In this document: positions 1 through 11,211 of the stretch, piece after piece | How positions within the stretch are numbered: the first letter of the stretch is position 1 | How the letters are laid out: each line of letters begins with the position of its first letter | Assembly (NCBI RefSeq): GCF_022682495.2 | Contig: NC_071396.1 | Location: 58,917,159-58,981,158 of the forward strand | Reading direction: 5' to 3' | DNA length: 64,000 nt | Source of the DNA: Desmodus rotundus | Lineage: Eukaryota > Chordata > Mammalia > Chiroptera > Phyllostomidae | The notes under the pieces: model-generated | Seen by the model: only the letters and a program-made list of their open reading frames with translations | Told to the model about the DNA's origin: nothing | The model's database searches: none | Position numbers and translations under genes: made by a program

Positions 1-2633
1 GCTGTTTTGCTTACAGTGGCCTTGTAGTACAGTTTGATATCAGGTATTGTGATCCCTCCTGCTTTGTTCTTCTTTCTCAAAATTGCTGCAGCTATTCGAG
101 GTCCTTTATGGTTCCATATGAATTTCTGAAATGTTTGTTCTATATCTGTGAAATATGTCATGGGTACTCTAATAGGGATTGCATTGAATCTATAAATTGC
201 TTTGGGTAGTATGGCCATTTTGATGATGTTAATTCTTCCAAGCCATGAGCGTGGTACATGCTTCCATTTGTTTGTGTCTGGGTGTTGTGTAGTTTTCTGA
301 GTACAGGTCTTTTACCTCCTTGGTGAGGTTTATTCCTAGGTACTTGATTTTTCTTGTTGCTATATCAAATGGGATTTTTTTCCTGATTTCTGTTTCTGCA
401 GTTTTGTTGGTGGTGTACAGGAATGCTTTTGTTTTCTGAGTATTGACTTTGTATCCAGCTGTTTTGCCAAACTCATTTATTAGGTCAAGTATTTTTTTGG
501 TGGAGTCTATAGGATTTCCCATGTAACCTATCATGTCATCTGCAAACAGTGACAGTTTCATTTCCTCCTTTCCAATTTGGATGCCTTTTATTGCTTTTTC
601 TTGTCTGATTGCCGTGGCTAAGTCTTTCAATACTATGTTAAATAGGAGTGGTGAGAAAGGGCATCCTTGTCTTGTTCTTGATCTTAGTGGGAAAGCTCTA
701 AGTTTTTGTCCATTGAGTATGATGTTGACTTTAGGTGTCTCATATATGGCCCTTGTTATGTTGAGGAATGCTCCCTTTATTCCCACTTTGCTGAGTGTTT
801 TCATCAGAAATGGGTGCTGTATCTTATCAAATGCTTTTTCCGCATCTATTGATATGATCATGTGATTTTTGACTTTGCTGTTGTTGATGTGATGTATTAT
901 GTTTATTGATTTGAGAATATTATACCATCCTTGCATCCCTGGGAACTCTCCCATTTGGTCATGGTGTATGATCTTTTCAATGTATTGCTGGATGCAGTTT
1001 GCAAATATTTTGTTGAGAATTTTAGCGTCTATGTTCATCAGCGATATTGGCCTGAAGTTTTCTTTCTTCGTTGTGTCTTTATCTGCTCTTGGGATTAGGA
1101 TGATGCTGGCTTCATAAAAAGAGTTTTGGAGTCTTCCATCAGTTTGGATTTTTTCGAATAGTCTGTGAAGGATAGGGGTTAGCTCTTCCTTAAAGGCTTT
1201 GTAGAATTCTCCTGTGAAACCATCTGGTCGAGGGCTTTTGTATGTTGGGAGTTTTTTGATGACTGCTTCAATTTCGTCTGCTATTGCTCTGTTCAGGTTT
1301 TCTGCTTCTTCTTCATTCAGTTTTGGAAGATTATATTTTTCTAGAAATGTGTCCATTTCACCTAGGTTTTCAAATTTCATGGCATACAGTTCTTTGTAGT
1401 AATTTCTATAATCCTTTGTATTTCTGTGGTATCAGTTGTAATCTCTCCTCTTTCATTTCTATTTGTGTTTATTTGGATCCTCTCTTTTTTTCTTGATGAA
1501 CCTACTTAAAGGCTTGTTGATTTTGTTTATCTTTTCAAAGAACCAGCTCCTGGATTCATTGATCCTTAGAATTGTGCTTTTAGTCTCTATGTCATTTAAT
1601 TCTGCTCTGATCTTGGTTATTTCCTTCCTTCTACTTGCTCTGGGCTGTCTTTGTAGTTGTTTCTCGAGTTCTTGTAGGTGTAGGGTTAGGTTGTTTGTTT
1701 GAAATGTTTCTATGTTTTTCAGGTAGGCCTGTATTGCTATGAACTTCCCTCTCAGGACTGCCTTTGCTGTGTCCCATAGGTTTTGCGTTGTTTTGAGTTC
1801 ATTTTCATTTGTTTCCAGAAAGTTTTGATGTCTTCCCTAATCTCGTTCTTGACCCATTCAGTGTTTAATAGCATGCTATCCAGTCTCCATGTTTTTGAGT
1901 GTTTTAGGTTTTTTCCTTTGGGGTTGGTTTCTAGTTTCAGTCCCTTGTGGTCAGAGAAAATGCTTGATATGATTTCAATTTTCTTGAATTTGTTGAGGCT
2001 TGCTTTGTGTCCTATCATGTGGTCTATCTTTGAAAAAGTTCCACGTGCACTTGAAAAGAATGTGTATTTTGCTTCTTTTGGGTGAAAAGCTCTATATATA
2101 TCAGTTAATTCCATTTCCTCTAGGGTATTGTTAAGTGACATAATATCCTTCTTGATATTTTGTTTGAAAGATCTGTCCATTTTTTACAGTGAGGTGTTAA
2201 AGTCCCTTACCATAATTGTGTTGCTGTCAACATCTTTCTTGAAGTCCTCCAAGATTTTCTTTATGTATTTGGGTGGTGCTAAGTTGGGTGCATATATATT
2301 TACAATGTTTATGTCTTCTTGGTGGATTCTTCATTTAAGAATTATGAAGTGACCTTCTGGGTTTCTCTTTATGGCCCTTCTTTGGAAGTCTATTTTGTCT
2401 TACATGAGTTTTGCTACCCCTGTTTTTTTTTCCTGTCTGTTTGCTTAGAAAATTTGTTTCTAGACCTTCACTTTCAGTCTGTGTAGGTCTTTCATCTTGA
2501 GGTGGGTCTCTTGTAGGCACCACATGTTTGGGTCTTGTTTTTTTATCCATTCAGCTATTCTATGTCTTTTGATTGGAACATTTAGTCCATTTATATTTAA
2601 GGTTATTATCAATAGGTAGTTATTCATTGCCAT
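1..2633 (-). pseudogene. L1-1 ORF2 (endonuclease/reverse transcriptase), broken and partial
   Basis: This is the 5' two thirds of L1 ORF2, which encodes the endonuclease and reverse transcriptase for target-primed insertion. The predicted start codon is at 2633-2631, in the same context as the intact ORF2 of L1-D. The longest open stretch (1380 to 229) covers the RT palm, with the priming-site motif [15 protein letters not shown] and the catalytic FADD. An endonuclease-side piece is open from 2180 to 1752. Frames shift between these pieces, stops occur, and a small deletion near 280 removes bases that the other copies keep. The end of the gene lies outside the window. No function is expected. 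Confidence 0.9.
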
Positions 2634-2679
2634 TTTTTCCTACCTGTGTTCTTCTCTCTTTCTCTTTTCCTTCCTTTCC

Positions 2680-3600
2680 TTAAAGCAGTCCCTTTAGCAT
2701 CTCTTGCAGAGCTGGTTTGGTGGATGTGTATTCTTTTAGACTTCTTTTGTCTGGGAAACTCTTTATTTGGCCTTCTATCTTGATTGAGAGCCTTGCTGGG
2801 TAAAGTAGCCTTTGCTGTAGGCCTCTGGTTCTGATTAATTGGAATATTTTTTTCCATATTTTTCTTGTTTGGAGCATTTCCATTGAGAAGTCAGTTGCTA
2901 ACCTATTGGGCCTCCCTTTTATGTAACTTCCTGTTTTTCCCTTGCTGCCTTTAAGATCCTATCTGTGTCATGGAATTTTGACGTTTTAAATATGATGTGT
3001 CTTTCAATGGGCCACTTTGGGTTCCTCTTGCCTGAACTCTCTGTGTTTCCTGGATTTGTGTGACCTTTTCTCTCATCATTTTAGGGAAATTTTCCATTAT
3101 TACTTTTTCAAACATTTTTTCTATCCTTTACTCTTCTTCTTCTCCTTCCGGTATCCCTATTATACGGATATTATTACGTTTCATGTTGTCCTGCATTTCC
3201 CCTAATCCCTCTTCATTCTTTCTGAGCCTCTCTCCCTTTTCTTGCTTTTTCTGGGTGTTTTTTTTTACTTTGTCCTCCAGCTTGCTGCTCCGATCCTCTG
3301 CTTCATCAAGTCTGCTTTTGATTCCTTCTACTGTGTTCTTCAGTTCAGAAATTGTGTTCTTCATTTCCTCTTGGCCCTTATCGATAGTTTCTATCTTCTT
3401 TTTCATGTCAATATAGTTTGCAGTGAGTTCATTTTAGTTTCCCTGTAGTTTCTGGTAGTTCTCTGTGAGCTCAATGAACTTCCTGATAACCATTGCTTTG
3501 AACTCAGTACCTTATAGTTGACTTGCCTCTGTTCATTTAGCATTCTTTCTGAGGCTTCCTCCTTTCCTTTCATTTGCTGATTGTTTCTTTGTCTTTCCAT
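2680..3600 (-). pseudogene. L1-1 ORF1 (RNA-binding chaperone), broken
   Basis: ORF1 protein coats L1 RNA as a trimer. The start codon at 3600-3598 is followed by MERQRNNQQMK. The middle part (about 3406-3128) has a heptad-rich segment (DEAEDRSSKLEDKVKKN) and then the start of the RRM-like domain with IRIIGIPEGEEEE. The C-terminal part (about 2880-2680) includes the segment ending LQEMLKGLL. The frame is broken at least three times. Near codon 30 the homologous reading frame holds a TAA (plus-strand tta at 3512-3514), the same change as in L1-D, whereas L1-H and the older L1-A have TCA there. The total of 921 bp is close to the 930 bp of L1-H. Confidence 0.85.
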
Positions 3601-3817
3601 ATTTTGTGAGACTCTTCTCTTTAGCCTCTTATTCTTAAATTGATGTGTTCTGACTCCCTGGGTTTATGGTCTGAACTTCTATGGTAGAATTCCAGTGGGA
3701 TTCAGTGGTGCTGTCTCCTTAATCTCCTGTGCTCACTGGTCTTGAGCTGACCTTCATCGGTCTAACAGGGTCTAACTCTGGTCTTTTCAGAACTGCCGGT
3801 TTTATTGTGTCAACTGT

Positions 3818-4112
3818 GGGAAAGGGAGAAAGAAGAAAAAAAAACGAAAGGAAGGAAGGAAAAAGGGAATAGACAAGGAATGTAAGGAAGGTAGGATAGA
3901 AGGAAGAAGGAAAAAAAAGATCAGAGAAAAGATAAGAGAGAGGAATTTTAACAAAAATTACAATAAAAATAAATTCAAAAAGGCAGGAAGAAGGAATAAA
4001 AGAGTGAAGGATGTTAGGAAGAAGGGATAAAAAAAGAAGGAAGGACAGAAAGGAAGAAGGAATTTATGGGGAAAGGTTAAAAAATAAAAGAGAAAGGAAA
4101 AAAAAAGTCTTC
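3818..4112 (-). repeat. AG-rich (plus) / CT-rich (minus) tract in L1-1 5' UTR
   Basis: The plus strand is almost only A and G (gaagg, ggaaaaag, aaaagaag units). In the sense orientation of L1-1 it is a roughly 300-base pyrimidine-rich tract that leads into the candidate acceptor at 3814. L1-H has the same tract at 61331-61610, so it is an ancestral part of this L1 5' UTR and not a local expansion. Confidence 0.75.
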
Positions 4113-4559
4113 TGCTGGCTTTAAACCGTTCAGGTTAATTCTGCTGGTCTTCCTGTCTGTGAAAGGGGAGGGGGTGGTTGGAGGGATTAGTTTCACTTTT
4201 CTCCCTTCCTGAGCCACACTCTTCACTGTTGTTCAGCCTCCAGTCCAGTTCCTCAGTGTCCTTCTGCTCCCGCCTAGGCCTTTAGTTCACCAGTTGTGTT
4301 GTCCCTTAGGTGCACCAATCAGGGGTAAGTCACACTCCACCTTTCTGCTCTTTGCTTTCTTAGATGCTAGGGGCTCTCGGGTGCTCCTTCAGTGTAGTTC
4401 AGCCCCCTACTGATTCAAGTCTTTCTGGGGACTGCAGTCTCCCCTAGCCCTGCGATTCCCTCTGCGGCATTCTGCCTTCATCCTGGAGAGCCAGTAGGCC
4501 CTGCAGGGCTCTATGCGCAGGGGCTAGGTGGGAGTTGTTCAGAACCAGTACTTTTAGGT

Positions 4560-5060
4560 GTGGTCCCTGGCAGGCAGTCAGGCCTTTGATAGGGTTGCGC
4601 ACAGATTCCTGGCTTTTGGCCTATGGGCCGAGGCAGCCAGCCTCTGATCTGGGTGCGCCCCCACCGGAGGTTTCAGGTGTGGGCGCCCACCCGGGGTTTC
4701 AGTTGTGGGCGTCCAAGGCACTGATCGAGGTGCACGCCCACCTAGGCGCTTTGGGTCTGTGCACCCAGACAGCCTAACTGCTGATCTAGATGCACACTGA
4801 TCCTGGGTTTCTGCCTGTGTGACAGGGGCACCTGTGGTGCTGCTCAGGTTGTGTGCCCACTCAGCGTTCCAGGTGTGGGTGCCAGGCCAGTCATTGGGGT
4901 ACGTGCCCACTGGGGTGCTTTGGGTCTGTGCACTCAGGCAGCCAGGCCGCTTATCAGGGTGCGCACCCACGTGGGGTTTCAGGGGTGGGCGCCCAGTCTG
5001 CTGATCTGGGTGCTTGCCTATTGGGTTTCAGGTGTGTGCTGGGGCTGCTTATCCCACCTC
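4560..5060 (-). repeat. Degenerate GC-rich tandem repeat in L1-1 5' UTR
   Basis: Diverged units contain recurring motifs such as ggtttcaggtgtgggcgccc and tttgggtctgtgcac. The latter occurs near 4749 and again near 4919, about 170 bases apart. L1-H has a shorter version (about 62040-62280). The difference in repeat number explains much of the length difference between the two candidate introns. Tandem units in a LINE-1 5' UTR recall promoter monomers known from rodents, but here they lie inside the candidate intron. Confidence 0.65.
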
Positions 5061-5481
5061 ACAGTCCAGGGACTGAGGGGGGAGGGGCGCAAGAGGCTTC
5101 CGCTCCTGCGGAGAGTTGTCTGACTAGCCGCTGAGTGCCTCTATTTTTCTTTTTCTTTTCGAGAAATTTTTCCTATCCAAGACCCCCTGGTCCAAACAAG
5201 CACCTGGCTTCTCACACAGCCCAGCCTGGCTCCCTCCCAAGAATCCTGCAGCAGACCCTGCGCTGGGGCTGGGGCTTCAGCTGCCCTGGTCCTGGCGCTG
5301 GTCCCAGGGACCTTATTGTCCTTAAGCACTCTTCTTACTGTCTGATCTTTCAATGTCCTCTATCTTTGGTCTCTGATCTTCATATATGCTGGAATACTGT
5401 TGGCTGTTCCCTCTGTTCCTCAGTACAGCTAGGCTTTTCACTGGTCCCTATGGGAAGTGGACTCTGCTCCCACCTATCTTG

Positions 5482-5494
5482 CCGCCATTTTCCC
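5482..5494 (-). promoter_or_regulatory. YY1-like motif at the 5' end of L1-1
   Basis: The minus strand reads gggaaaatggcggc at the very start of the element. It matches the YY1 core (AAnATGGCGG) that marks the transcription start region of human L1. The same motif begins L1-D, L1-H and four HAL1 copies in this window. One base differs from the CAAGATGG form found in the others. Confidence 0.5.
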
Positions 5495-5497
5495 AAT

Positions 5498-7303
5498 CTC
5501 GACCAGATTTTAAAGCTACTTCTAGTCCCCCTTCATCTTTTGGAACTCTGTCTTTGCTTTAAATTTTGCTCTGTTTCTGCTCTGAAAAGAAATTGAGGGT
5601 TTCCATGGAAAGTTAAAACTTCACCTATATGGGAAAAGTGAACAAGCAAAGTGTATAAGACATTGAAATGTGATTTTAGTGCATACTAGAAAGACAAGGA
5701 TTTTCCTTCATGCTTTATATTCCCCCCCACACACTTGGTCCCTCCATATTTTGGCATTCTGAAGGAGTGAGTGATGACATAAGATTTCTTTGCATAAAGC
5801 TAGTAAGAACAGTTGCCAATGGTCATTTTATCAACCAAGATCATGAATGGAATGTCATGCCTGAAGGAGGCATGACTACACTCTGGTTGTTACTAGAAAG
5901 CCTTGAGGAACTGGGATTGACTGTTGAAAGTAGTGAACATCCACTGGAAAAAAGGCCTGGTACCTTGGTTGATTGTGTGGTTCATGGCAGTCTTTCCAGG
6001 AAAGGCAAGACAATTGTTTTCCTGAAAGATGGCAAGGAAGAAACTTAAGGCACAATGGAAACTTCAAAGACCTGAGGGAAGCAGCTGCTAGAGGTGAAGC
6101 CAGATGGCAGGTGTGTGGCTTAGCTTCTGTGCCCTGAAGGGCAGACTAAAGGGTCAATCTAAATGTTCCTGTGTGAGTTCCAGCAAAGCAGACTCAACAC
6201 TCATATGTGATCAGTTGTTTTGCTCTTGTGTTTATGCAAACAAACAGGCAAAATTAAAACTTAATGCAGTCCTTTCAATGACAATGAGGGTGATCTTAGA
6301 GAGAAAAATCATGATTCAAGGAAAATCACAATGCTAGTGGTGGACATTAGACTAGTGAAGCTCACTGTCTTCAAAGTTTGTTTTCATTTGGGAGTTGAAA
6401 CTAGGTTTGTGACATCATCAAAGATGCTCAATTTACAGGCAAAAAGGATCTGTCAAATTGTCACTGTTAAATGTGATTCTAGCAAAGGTCTTGCCACTCG
6501 ATGTCTTCCCAAAAGACAGTCTTGCAGACTCAAAGATTGGTTTGTGGGTTGTTGTGTGAATTAACATGTGTGTTATTCCTTCTGTTTTCATAGAGCGTAA
6601 CCCTATGATTTCATTACCTGAGTGATTGGTTACATGATGTGGACCTCACTTAAGAAACCCATCTGCAGTGCCATCTCCCGAGATTCAACAGTTTGACTGA
6701 ACCAGGTGGTTGGGTTGGTGAAATACTGAGGCAGTCTGTATGCTTCACTCTAAAACTGGTTTCTTTTTATGCCATAATGGCTTGGACAGAAAGGGCCCAG
6801 AAGTCTGAAAGGGGAGAATCTTAAGACATTCCCCTCAAACCCAAGAAAGTATAGTGAGCAAAAGAGCTTTGGGCCCATGTGACACTCCTTGCACACCTTC
6901 TTCCAGAGAAGCCACACTTTTCCTAATGTGGAACATCGTAGATTTGGTCTCTGCCTTTGTCATTTAGTGGTTAGCGTTTTAATTGTGCTTTCTAACCCTC
7001 TTGCCAAATCTGTTGCCCCCAAAATACAACAAGGATGCCAACTTGTCCAGCAGTGCCAGCCCTTGGGCCTTGAGCATACCATTCCCTGGGACAGCCAACT
7101 GACCTGGACTCTGCAAGGTCCTTCCCTATGCATGAAGGCCACCCTCTGCTCTATTCCATACCCCCACTTTGTTAGGGATTATTGAACCCAGAGGTAGTTA
7201 AGATGATGGCCATGCCCAGCAGGAAATAGCTCCAGAGGACTGAGACCTTTGCCCATTGTCCTTTATAAGATTGTAAAGGGTCCAAAGTAAAAAAGAGTGG
7301 AAT
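5498..7303. other. Old non-coding DNA; two same-frame open stretches of unknown origin
   Basis: No repeat or gene family is recognised. On the plus strand an open stretch of 112 codons (5710-6048) and one of 77 codons (6331-6564) lie in the same frame, separated by several stops. A third open stretch (6104-6337) is in another frame. None has a domain I recognise. They may be chance, or a decayed retrocopy. No A-tail or target-site duplication was found. Confidence 0.4.
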
Positions 7304-8213
7304 TGTAATGGGTTAGAGGGCAAGGGGTGCCTGGGAAAATAGGGGAAAATCCCCACAAACATTGGTGGGGGGAAGGGAGAATCAGATGATATGGATTAAG
7401 GTACTTTACAATACAATGACAACTTGGTAGCTAGTTTAATAACTGCTACTACCTGGGGGCAAGGTGGACATGACTTTAAGGGTATATTCTGACTTGTGAC
7501 ATAGCAGGGCAAGGTGGAGGCCCCTGGATCACTGAGTCATGTTTGCCCTGACTGGGGATGGCAGCTGAGAGAATGTAAACTTAACAGAAAACTGGCAAAT
7601 GTAGCTCGCTGTGGGAGGAGTTAGAGATAAGGTCACGTAGGAGGCTCTGGGTCAGGATTTAACTAAGGGCAGGCAGCCGTAAGGGAATTTGGCCATGTGG
7701 TTCAAAAGGGTAAAAGGGCCCTCTCTGAACCACCAAGGTAAGGAGATGCTACATGGTTTTGGATTAAGAGCTGGAGAAAGAAAAAAAAAGCTGGAGAAAA
7801 AGAGGAGAACCACTGAGAAACCTTCCTGGGGAACATGGCGATATAGATGATGGTGCTGAGAATTGTGGGACCTGCCCAACCAAGCATGGATTAATGGAAG
7901 ATGCTGGGGATGCTGAACTGTGATTAGAAGTACTGAGCTGCGAACAACTGTTTTTCTAAAAGACATATGTCTGACTGGCATATTCTGAAACTGGCCTGAC
8001 TTGGCAAAGGGAGGCAGGACTGTGTGTTTGTGGGCATTTTAAGTGGAGTGGGTCTTAACAGCAGAATTCTGCCATTATTCTAAATCTATATAACTTTTAA
8101 ATAAACATTTCCTTTCCTCTTCACCAAACTCTAGCATTGAGAGTCATGCTTCTTGGTGGAGGCCAATTGGATCCCACAGCTGTTCCAGAACAACATAGGT
8201 TGGGTGTTCTATA
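7304..8213 (+). mobile_element. Solo LTR of an endogenous retrovirus (LTR-a)
   Basis: This roughly 910-bp unit starts tgtaatggg and ends near ggtgttctata. Toward its 3' end it has a polyadenylation signal (aataaa, about 8100), followed by a U5-like segment. A related unit of the same layout occurs at 11212-12366, with matching motifs in order: ccccacaaac, actggcaaa, ctgggtcagga/ctgggcccagca, ctggcatattctgaaa, attattctaaatct. Copies repeated at two sites with LTR polarity and no internal genes point to solo LTRs. The retroviral class cannot be set from sequence alone. Confidence 0.62.
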
Positions 8214-8215
8214 AT

Positions 8216-8505
8216 AATATGACAACTGTATTTTAAATTTTTTGATAAACCTCCATACTATTTTCCATGATGCCTGTACAAATTTATATCTCCACTGACA
8301 GTGCACAGGTGGTTCTTTTTCTCCACATCTTTTCTAACACTTGTTGTTTCTTATCTTTTTGATAATAGTCATTCTAACAGGTGTGAGGTGTATCTTGTGG
8401 TTTGATTTGGGCTTCTCTGATGATTAGTGATGTTGAGCACCTTTTCATATACCTGTTGGCCATTTATGTGTCTTCTTTAGAAAAATATCTAGTCAGTCCT
8501 CCTGC
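8216..8505 (-). mobile_element. Old L1 fragment, ORF2 3' region
   Basis: The plus strand carries the complement of a diverged L1 ORF2 C-terminal region: ccactgacagtgcacaggtg, then a tctccacatc stretch, caggtgtgaggt and gatgttgagcacc. The same landmarks occur in order in the young L1s near 39660-39830. Divergence is much greater here, so this is an old insertion. It directly follows LTR-a. Confidence 0.75.
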
Positions 8506-8764
8506 AATTTGGAACCTGACACACTAATTTCTGTATGACCCTGACAGTATGTGCCTAGCCACCTCCTTTACTTCTCTAGTCCTAGCTCTGGTTCTTGCCT
8601 TTTCCTGAGGACCAGGGGGCAGAATGAGAGCAATGCCAGGGCCATTTTGGTGTTCTAGAACACTACTGATGTGGTTGGAAGGAAGGGGTTGTAGTCTTCT
8701 GGAAGGGGCCCAAGGTTTCCCCATGATGTCTTGGCACAAGGCAATGCAGACATGTATGGTCAGC

Positions 8765-8865
8765 TTGGTGGGGAGTGTAATGACCTGGGCTCCAGTCTTG
8801 ACTATGCACTTACAGCTATAGGACCACAGGCAAGTTTCTCCATCTGTAAATGGGGATCAAGTAGT
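8765..8865 (+). repeat. MIR SINE fragment
   Basis: The segment has the MIR layout of tgacctgggctccagtcttga, then aggaccacaggcaagtttct and ccatctgtaaatgggg, matching the conserved core and the right part of the consensus. It is truncated at both sides and old. Confidence 0.7.
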
Positions 8866-9059
8866 TGCTTCTTGGTGGTGGTTTGATGGTGTCTTGGACA
8901 GCTTGGGCTGCCATTACCTCCTTATAAGCCCCACGTACAAATATAGTCACATTGGTGATTACTGCTTCCACATATGAATTTGGAAGGCACACAGTTCAGT
9001 ACACAGAGAAGGTTAATCAGTTAGTACCTGTGGAAAATAAATACCCAAGGATTGTGCTA

Positions 9060-9330
9060 TTATAGGTGTCATCCTCAGGTTCTTGAATGAGTTCTTTTCT
9101 CTGTTCTCTAGAGCACACTGCTTTGCCCCCTCCAGGAATCCCTCCCTGACCAGCCCCTCATTTACCCTGGAGCTAGGTGAGGTTCCTCCTCCCCTGGGAT
9201 ACCATCAGCCCCTGGGACTTCTTACTGAGCCCTTCCTTATTATAGCAACAAGCCTATGTCTTATCTGTTGTTTGTCTGATACCCTCACTCATCTGAGTTC
9301 CTGTGGGGCTTAATCATTTCCTTCTTTGTT
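9060..9330 (+). repeat. L2-like LINE fragment
   Basis: Pieces such as aggaatccctccctgaccag and a following CT-rich stretch resemble the 3' region of mammalian LINE-2. The match is diverged and its borders are soft. Confidence 0.4.
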
Positions 9331-9439
9331 TTGTAGCACAGGCTCGGGAATGCTCCAGGGCCTCAGAAGTTGTTGGCTGGGGGAGTGATGTTTGCTACCC
9401 ACAGTTTACCCCAATGTCCACACCTCTCTCTCACTTCAA

Positions 9440-9650
9440 TCACATGTGAACCCAAAGGTACCTACATCAGAAAAGCCTTCTCTGACCACCTGAGAAGACC
9501 TCCCAGTCATTCCCAAGCTCTGGTTCTGGATTATTTTCATTCTAGGACTTACTGTGGCCTGAATTGTCCTAGTTATTTATTTGTGATTCCTTAGTTATCT
9601 CCTTCTGTGTCAGCATCTGAGGCACATATTTGCTTATTGAACAGCTAGGT
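9440..9650 (+). repeat. L2-like LINE fragment
   Basis: The segment holds agaaaagccttctctgacca, the best conserved part of the LINE-2 3' end, followed by diverged L2-like sequence. It may be the same insertion as the piece just upstream, or a second one. Confidence 0.5.
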
Positions 9651-9812
9651 GGGCAGTTGTTGGGACTTTGAGGCTAGAGCAGGGTGGTGACATGCCTCAG
9701 ATCACTCAGCATAATTCCCTTCTGGCCCCTGTGACTGAGAGCTCAGGTTACACTGTCAGTACCTCGTGCCCTCACCTGAATGGGTATGTGGCATTTATAA
9801 AGCACTTTTCTT

Positions 9813-10059
9813 TTTTTAAAATTTTTATTGTTATTCAATTACAGTTGTGTGCCTTTTCTCCCCATCCCTCCACCCCACCCCAGCTGAACCCACCTCCCTC
9901 CCCCACCACCACCCTCCCCCTTGATTTTGTCCATGTGTCCTTTATAGTAGTTCCTGTAATCCCCTCTTCCCACTGTCCCCTTTCCAGCCCCCCCCCCCCC
10001 CCGTCCGGGCTATTGTTAGATTGTTCTTAACTTCAATGCCCCTGGTTATATTTTGTTTG
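9813..10059 (-). mobile_element. Very short 5'-truncated young L1 (3' UTR only)
   Basis: An antisense L1 3' UTR of about 250 bp sits between two identical 17-base copies of tataaagcacttttctt (9796-9812 and 10060-10076), which are its target-site duplication. It starts (plus strand) with a T-rich tail and attgttattcaattacag, has the G-rich tract as a C-rich plus strand including a run of about 15 C, and ends before ORF2. The identical duplications show a fairly recent insertion by L1 machinery. Confidence 0.92.
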
Positions 10060-10076
10060 TATAAAGCACTTTTCTT

Positions 10077-10584
10077 ATCCTTTATCTCATTTTATTTCTG
10101 TAATGTATCATTTCACAGAGGGCAAAATTGAAGCTTTGGTGAGATCCCAGGCCTCTAGCTCTCCCCATGGCCTGGAAATTCAAGACCTGAACCCTCCTCT
10201 TCTTCCCTAGAGCTGCTGAAGATTGGATTCTCAGGAAGCAGATGTTAAGACAGTTTCAGGGTATGTTAAGAACTTAGCACTCAAACTGCAGTGCATGCAC
10301 CAAAAGCCTTGACCACCCTGCTGGGTGATCTGGACTATATACTACCCATTAGAGCTGTCCTGCATTCAGCTCACCTGGCCAGGTTTTTGGATGTGGGCTG
10401 CCCTGGGAAAAGCATGATCTCAAGGTACTCTACAGCTGATGCTGACCCTAAAGGAGTGACAGCTGGAGAGCATCTGCCAGCTGTGTCTCCTGCAGCTGGG
10501 CAGCAAGTTCTTCCTGGAGAGCAGAGCTGGGCAAGAAATGTCCCAGTCCACTACAGTCTGTTTTGCCAATGTCTCCAGTGCTTC
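10077..10584. other. Old non-coding DNA, nothing recognised
   Basis: The stretch between the short L1 and the VES fragment shows no open frame or repeat I can name with confidence. A weak MIR-like piece may lie around 10110-10145. Confidence 0.4.
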
Positions 10585-10706
10585 ACCTGCCCCCAACTTG
10601 GGACCTGGCCGACAATCTGGGCATGAGCCCTGAGTAGGATTGGATCAGCAACCCTTCAGTTCACAGGCTGATGCTCAATCCACTGAGGCACACTAGCCAG
10701 GGACCT
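10585..10706 (-). repeat. VES SINE fragment (tRNA-derived)
   Basis: Read on the minus strand it starts ccctggctagtgtgcctcag, the tRNA-like head with an A-box, followed by a B-box-like segment and the conserved gggctcatgcccagattg part. The CT-rich and A-rich tail is missing, so the copy is 3'-truncated or decayed. Confidence 0.8.
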
Positions 10707-11094
10707 TCTCAGGTTTTGAGACATTCCTCTAAGACCTCCCACCTCACTCTTCAGATGAAGATCCAAGCGGCACATGGTTTCATCTTGAGCACCCACTTTA
10801 ACCAGTAGGAAGAGGCTACCTGGAGTGTTGTGTTGAGAAGGATTCTGAGGCTAAGCTGGCTGAACAGGAAAAGATGTTTTTTTTTTTAACTGATTAGCAA
10901 TGTCTGTTGTAGGCTTGGCAGGGACATGAAGGTAGGTGTACAAGGATTTTTCTCGGCCTTTGCTATACCATTTCCTTACCTAACACTGCTTCTCCACTGG
11001 GATCCTCAGTTCTGAAAACTTTCCTCTGACCTCAGCCCACTGTCCTTCCTCCTTTTCTTTCCCTTGTTCCACTGGATGACTGCCTGGTAAAAAG
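10707..11094. other. Old non-coding DNA, nothing recognised
   Basis: No supported gene or repeat was seen here. A run of nine T at about 10876 is the only low-complexity feature. Confidence 0.4.
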
Positions 11095-11198
11095 AAAGGC
11101 CCAGGGACTTGGAGTTGGAAGACAGTAAGAAGCTGAGGGACCTTGGCCAAAGGCACTGTTCTTTGTACCTCAGTTTCCTTATCTGCAAATAACAATTG
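11095..11198 (+). repeat. MIR SINE fragment
   Basis: The part gggaccttggccaaaggcac and cctcagtttccttatctgc matches the MIR core and right arm in sense orientation. It directly precedes LTR-b. Confidence 0.65.
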
Positions 11199-11211
11199 AC
11201 GTTTCTCATAA

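Larger units (their letters stand above)
3814..5338 (-). other. Candidate intron in the 5' UTR of L1-1
   Basis: Read on the minus strand, this 1525-bp segment starts with gtaagaag, a close match to the donor consensus, after the flank gatcagaca. It ends in a long pyrimidine tract followed by ttcccacag, a strong acceptor. L1-D lacks exactly the corresponding segment. The interval contains the GC-rich tandem repeat and the AG/CT-rich tract. The splice signals are seen directly. Use of them in vivo is inferred from the structure of L1-D. Confidence 0.72.
1..5497 (-). mobile_element. L1-1: LINE-1 retrotransposon, 3' end outside window
   Basis: An antisense LINE-1 runs from its 5' end near 5497 down to the window start, so the last part of ORF2, the 3' UTR and the A-tail are not visible. 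In sense order it has a long 5' UTR (about 5497 to 3601), ORF1 (3600 to 2680), a short spacer and ORF2 (from 2633). The 5' tip has a YY1-like motif, and the 5' UTR carries a GC-rich tandem repeat and an AG/CT-rich tract inside a candidate intron. The coding parts resemble L1-D and L1-H closely but contain stops and indels, so this copy is dead. The 5' end looks complete because L1-H and L1-D begin at the same point. Confidence 0.93.

Noticed and set aside
533..865. Long plus-strand open frames over the antisense L1s (also at 25015-25677, 27313-27789, 39740-40255).
   Set aside because: They are shadows of ORF2 on the other strand. Their composition mirrors the A-rich coding strand of L1.
5372..5500. 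An open frame antisense to the L1 5' UTR (VSDLHICWNTVGCSLCSS), open in L1-1, L1-H and L1-D, that resembles the idea of primate L1 ORF0.
   Set aside because: It is only about 45 codons within the element, has no ATG in the shared part, and runs on into unrelated flanking DNA. Three related copies are not independent evidence.
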